Shown: positions 5,916 through 7,520 of the stretch, in pieces
Position numbering within the stretch: position 1 is the stretch's first letter
How the letters are laid out: each line of letters opens with the position of its first letter
Source: Chromatiales bacterium
Lineage (GTDB): Bacteria > Pseudomonadota > Gammaproteobacteria > CAMYNG01
Assembly: GCA_026990045.1 (NCBI GenBank)
Contig: JALSIK010000385.1
Coordinates: forward strand, 1-7,520
Reading direction: 5' to 3'
DNA: 7,520 nucleotides
Program-made: the position numbers and the translations under genes
The notes under the pieces: model-generated
What the model was told of the DNA's origin: nothing
Database searches by the model: none
The model's input: the letters and a program-made list of their open reading frames with translations, nothing else

Positions 5916-7141
5916 TGGCGGAGTTCGCCTACAAGGCGCGCAACGCCGCCGGCGAGGCGGTGGAGGGCCGCATGGAGGCCGCCTCGGCGGAAGGGGTGGC
6001 GGCCCGGCTCCAGGGTGCGGGCCTGATCCCGGTGGAGATCACCGAGGCCGGCGGGACCGGCGCCTCCTGGGACCGCCTGTGGGAGAAGCTCAACGAGCGC
6101 CCGCCCACCCTCGACGACCTGGCGCTCATGGCGCGCCAGCTCTACGCCCTGCTGCACGCCGGGGTGCCCATCCTGCGCGCCCTCACCGGCCTGGCCGAGA
6201 CCACCCGCAACCCGCTGCTGGCGCGCGTGCTGCGCGACGTGGTGGTGGAGATCGAAAGCGGCCGGCCCCTGTCGGCGGCCCTCAACCGCCATCCCGGGGT
6301 GTTCAACAGCCTGTTCGTGTCCATGATCCAGGTGGGCGAGGCCACCGGCCGGGTGGACGAGGCCTTCCTTCAGCTCTCGGCCTACCTGGAAAAGGAGAAG
6401 GAGCTGCGCGAGCGCATCAAGTCCGCCCTGCGTTACCCGGTCACCGTCATCGGCTTCGTGCTCGTGGCCCTGGCCATTCTCAACATCTACGTCATCCCCC
6501 AGTTCGCGCGCCTGTTCACCAGCTTCCGGGCGGAGCTGCCCCTGCCCACGCGCATCCTCATCGCCACCTCGGACTTCTTCGTCCACTACTGGCCGTTCAT
6601 GCTCCTGGCCCTGGTGGCCACGGTGGCGGCGGCGGTGCGCTGGGTGGCCACCCCGGCCGGCCGCCGGGCCTGGGATCGGTTCAAGCTGCGCATCCCCCTG
6701 GTGGGCGGCATCGTGCTGCGCGCCACCCTGGCCCGCTTCGCCCGCGCCTTCGCCGTGTCCCTGCGCGCCGGGGTTCCGGTGGCCCAGGCCCTGGGCGTGG
6801 TGGCCCTGGCGGTGGACAACCGCTGGGTGGGCGAACAGGTGGCGGCCATGCGCAACGGGGTGGAGCGGGGCGATTCCCTGACCCGCACCGCCAACGCCAC
6901 CGGCCTGTTCACCCCCCTGGTGCTGCAGATGCTGGCGGTGGGCGAGGAGTCGGGCGCGGTGGACGACCTCCTGGAGCAGGTGGCCGGGTTCTACGAGCGC
7001 GAGGTGGACTACGACCTCCGGCGCCTGGCCGCGGCCATCGAGCCCGTCATGCTGGTGCTCATCGGCGGCCTGGTGCTGATCCTGGCCCTGGGCATCTTCC
7101 TGCCCATGTGGGACCTCATCGACGTGGTCAAGGGCAAGTAA
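5915..7141 (+). CDS. mshG: MSHA pilus inner-membrane platform protein MshG
   Basis: MshG is the PilC/GspF-family inner-membrane protein that couples the MshE ATPase to pilus assembly. It has 408 residues, the usual length. The cytoplasmic N-terminus (FAYKARNAAGEAVEGRMEA, 4-22) is typical. Two T2SSF domains follow at about 72-195 and 275-397. Each has the family's helical pattern, for example LHAGVPILRAL with GEATGRVDEAF in the first and LRAGVPVAQALGV with GEESGAVDDLL in the second. Membrane segments are predicted at about 174-196, 221-242 and 376-398. The ATG overlaps the mshE stop (TGATG), so the two genes are probably translationally coupled; no strong separate ribosome site is seen. Assignment to MshG rather than PilC or GspF rests on the neighbouring mshE. 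No defects are visible. Confidence 0.9.
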   Translation: MAEFAYKARNAAGEAVEGRMEAASAEGVAARLQGAGLIPVEITEAGGTGASWDRLWEKLNERPPTLDDLALMARQLYALLHAGVPILRALTGLAETTRNPLLARVLRDVVVEIESGRPLSAALNRHPGVFNSLFVSMIQVGEATGRVDEAFLQLSAYLEKEKELRERIKSALRYPVTVIGFVLVALAILNIYVIPQFARLFTSFRAELPLPTRILIATSDFFVHYWPFMLLALVATVAAAVRWVATPAGRRAWDRFKLRIPLVGGIVLRATLARFARAFAVSLRAGVPVAQALGVVALAVDNRWVGEQVAAMRNGVERGDSLTRTANATGLFTPLVLQMLAVGEESGAVDDLLEQVAGFYEREVDYDLRRLAAAIEPVMLVLIGGLVLILALGIFLPMWDLIDVVKGK

Positions 7142-7154
7142 CCGGGAGCATCCC

Positions 7155-7520
7155 ATGCCCGCCACCCCCGCCCTCCGCTCCCCGCGCCCGGCGGGCTTCA
7201 CCTACCTGGAGCTGGTGTTCGTCATCATCATCCTCTCGGTGCTCTACGTCCTGGGCATCGACCGCCTGCTCAAGATCCGGGCCGACGCCGAGGCCGCGGC
7301 CCTAGCCTACACCCGCTCCGGCCTGGAGGTGGCCCTGTCCCTGCAGCTGGCCCACCTGGCGGCCCGGGGCCGCCTCCACGAGGCCACCCGGCTCCTGGGC
7401 GCCAATCCCGTGGACTGGCTGGCCCAGCCGCCCGACAACTACGCAGGCGCCTTCACCCCCGAGGAGGCGGCGCGGCGGGTGGAGCCGGGCCAGTGGTGGT
7501 TCGACACCCGTGCCCGGGAG
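7155..7520 (+). CDS. Prepilin-like protein, MshF-like (partial, 3' end cut)
   Basis: The frame stays open from the ATG at 7155 to the window end (122 codons), so the 3' end is missing. GGGAG (7144-7148) precedes it with a 6-nt spacer, and it starts 13 nt after the mshG stop. The N-terminus is a class III prepilin signal: a short basic leader (R8, R11), Gly14 at -1, Phe15 at +1 and Glu19 at +5, then a hydrophobic helix (about 15-35). FTYLE replaces the common FTLIE. Prepilin peptidase should cut between Gly14 and Phe15. The later part, with NPVDWLAQPPDNYAG and GQWWFDTRARE, resembles the soluble domain of minor pilin-like proteins that follow mshG in MSHA loci, where mshF is normally next. Position and this pattern support MshF-like, but the family call is tentative. 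It would act as a minor pilin or assembly factor at the inner membrane. Confidence 0.8.
   Translation, partial: MPATPALRSPRPAGFTYLELVFVIIILSVLYVLGIDRLLKIRADAEAAALAYTRSGLEVALSLQLAHLAARGRLHEATRLLGANPVDWLAQPPDNYAGAFTPEEAARRVEPGQWWFDTRARE

Overview
This is a GC-rich stretch of bacterial chromosome. All convincing genes lie on the + strand, in three functional blocks. The gene content points to a gammaproteobacterium: a DUF2782 lipoprotein-like or periplasmic gene directly before an APH-fold homoserine kinase, and MSHA-type pilus genes. A Chromatiales/Ectothiorhodospiraceae-like member is my best guess, but family-level placement is inference only. I see no insertion sequence, CRISPR array, tRNA, rRNA or phage signature.

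Block 1 (about 1-1367) holds a small exported DUF2782 protein and thrB, the homoserine kinase of threonine synthesis. They sit 34 nt apart and are probably co-transcribed. Block 2 (1640-3994) is a tight run of dctQ-like and dctM-like TRAP transporter membrane subunits followed by msrB, a methionine-R-sulfoxide reductase. It ends at a clear Rho-independent terminator (4020-4039). No periplasmic binding protein gene accompanies the two TRAP membrane genes. Block 3 (4128 to the window end) starts a type IV pilus operon of MSHA type: the ATPase mshE with an N-terminal c-di-GMP-binding signature, the inner-membrane platform mshG overlapping it by one base, and a prepilin-like, MshF-like gene cut off by the window edge. 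A sigma-54-like promoter lies directly before mshE.

The most unexpected signal is in the 272-bp gap between thrB and dctQ. In a GC-rich context it holds two perfect DnaA boxes and two weaker ones, all in the same orientation. It also holds an AT-rich patch with an IHF-like site, and a TATAAT promoter element that overlaps the last box. This looks like a DnaA-binding locus: a replication origin, a DnaA-titration site, or DnaA-controlled transcription of the TRAP/msrB operon. The sequence alone cannot decide between these. The rest of the window is recognisable, mostly conventional gene content.
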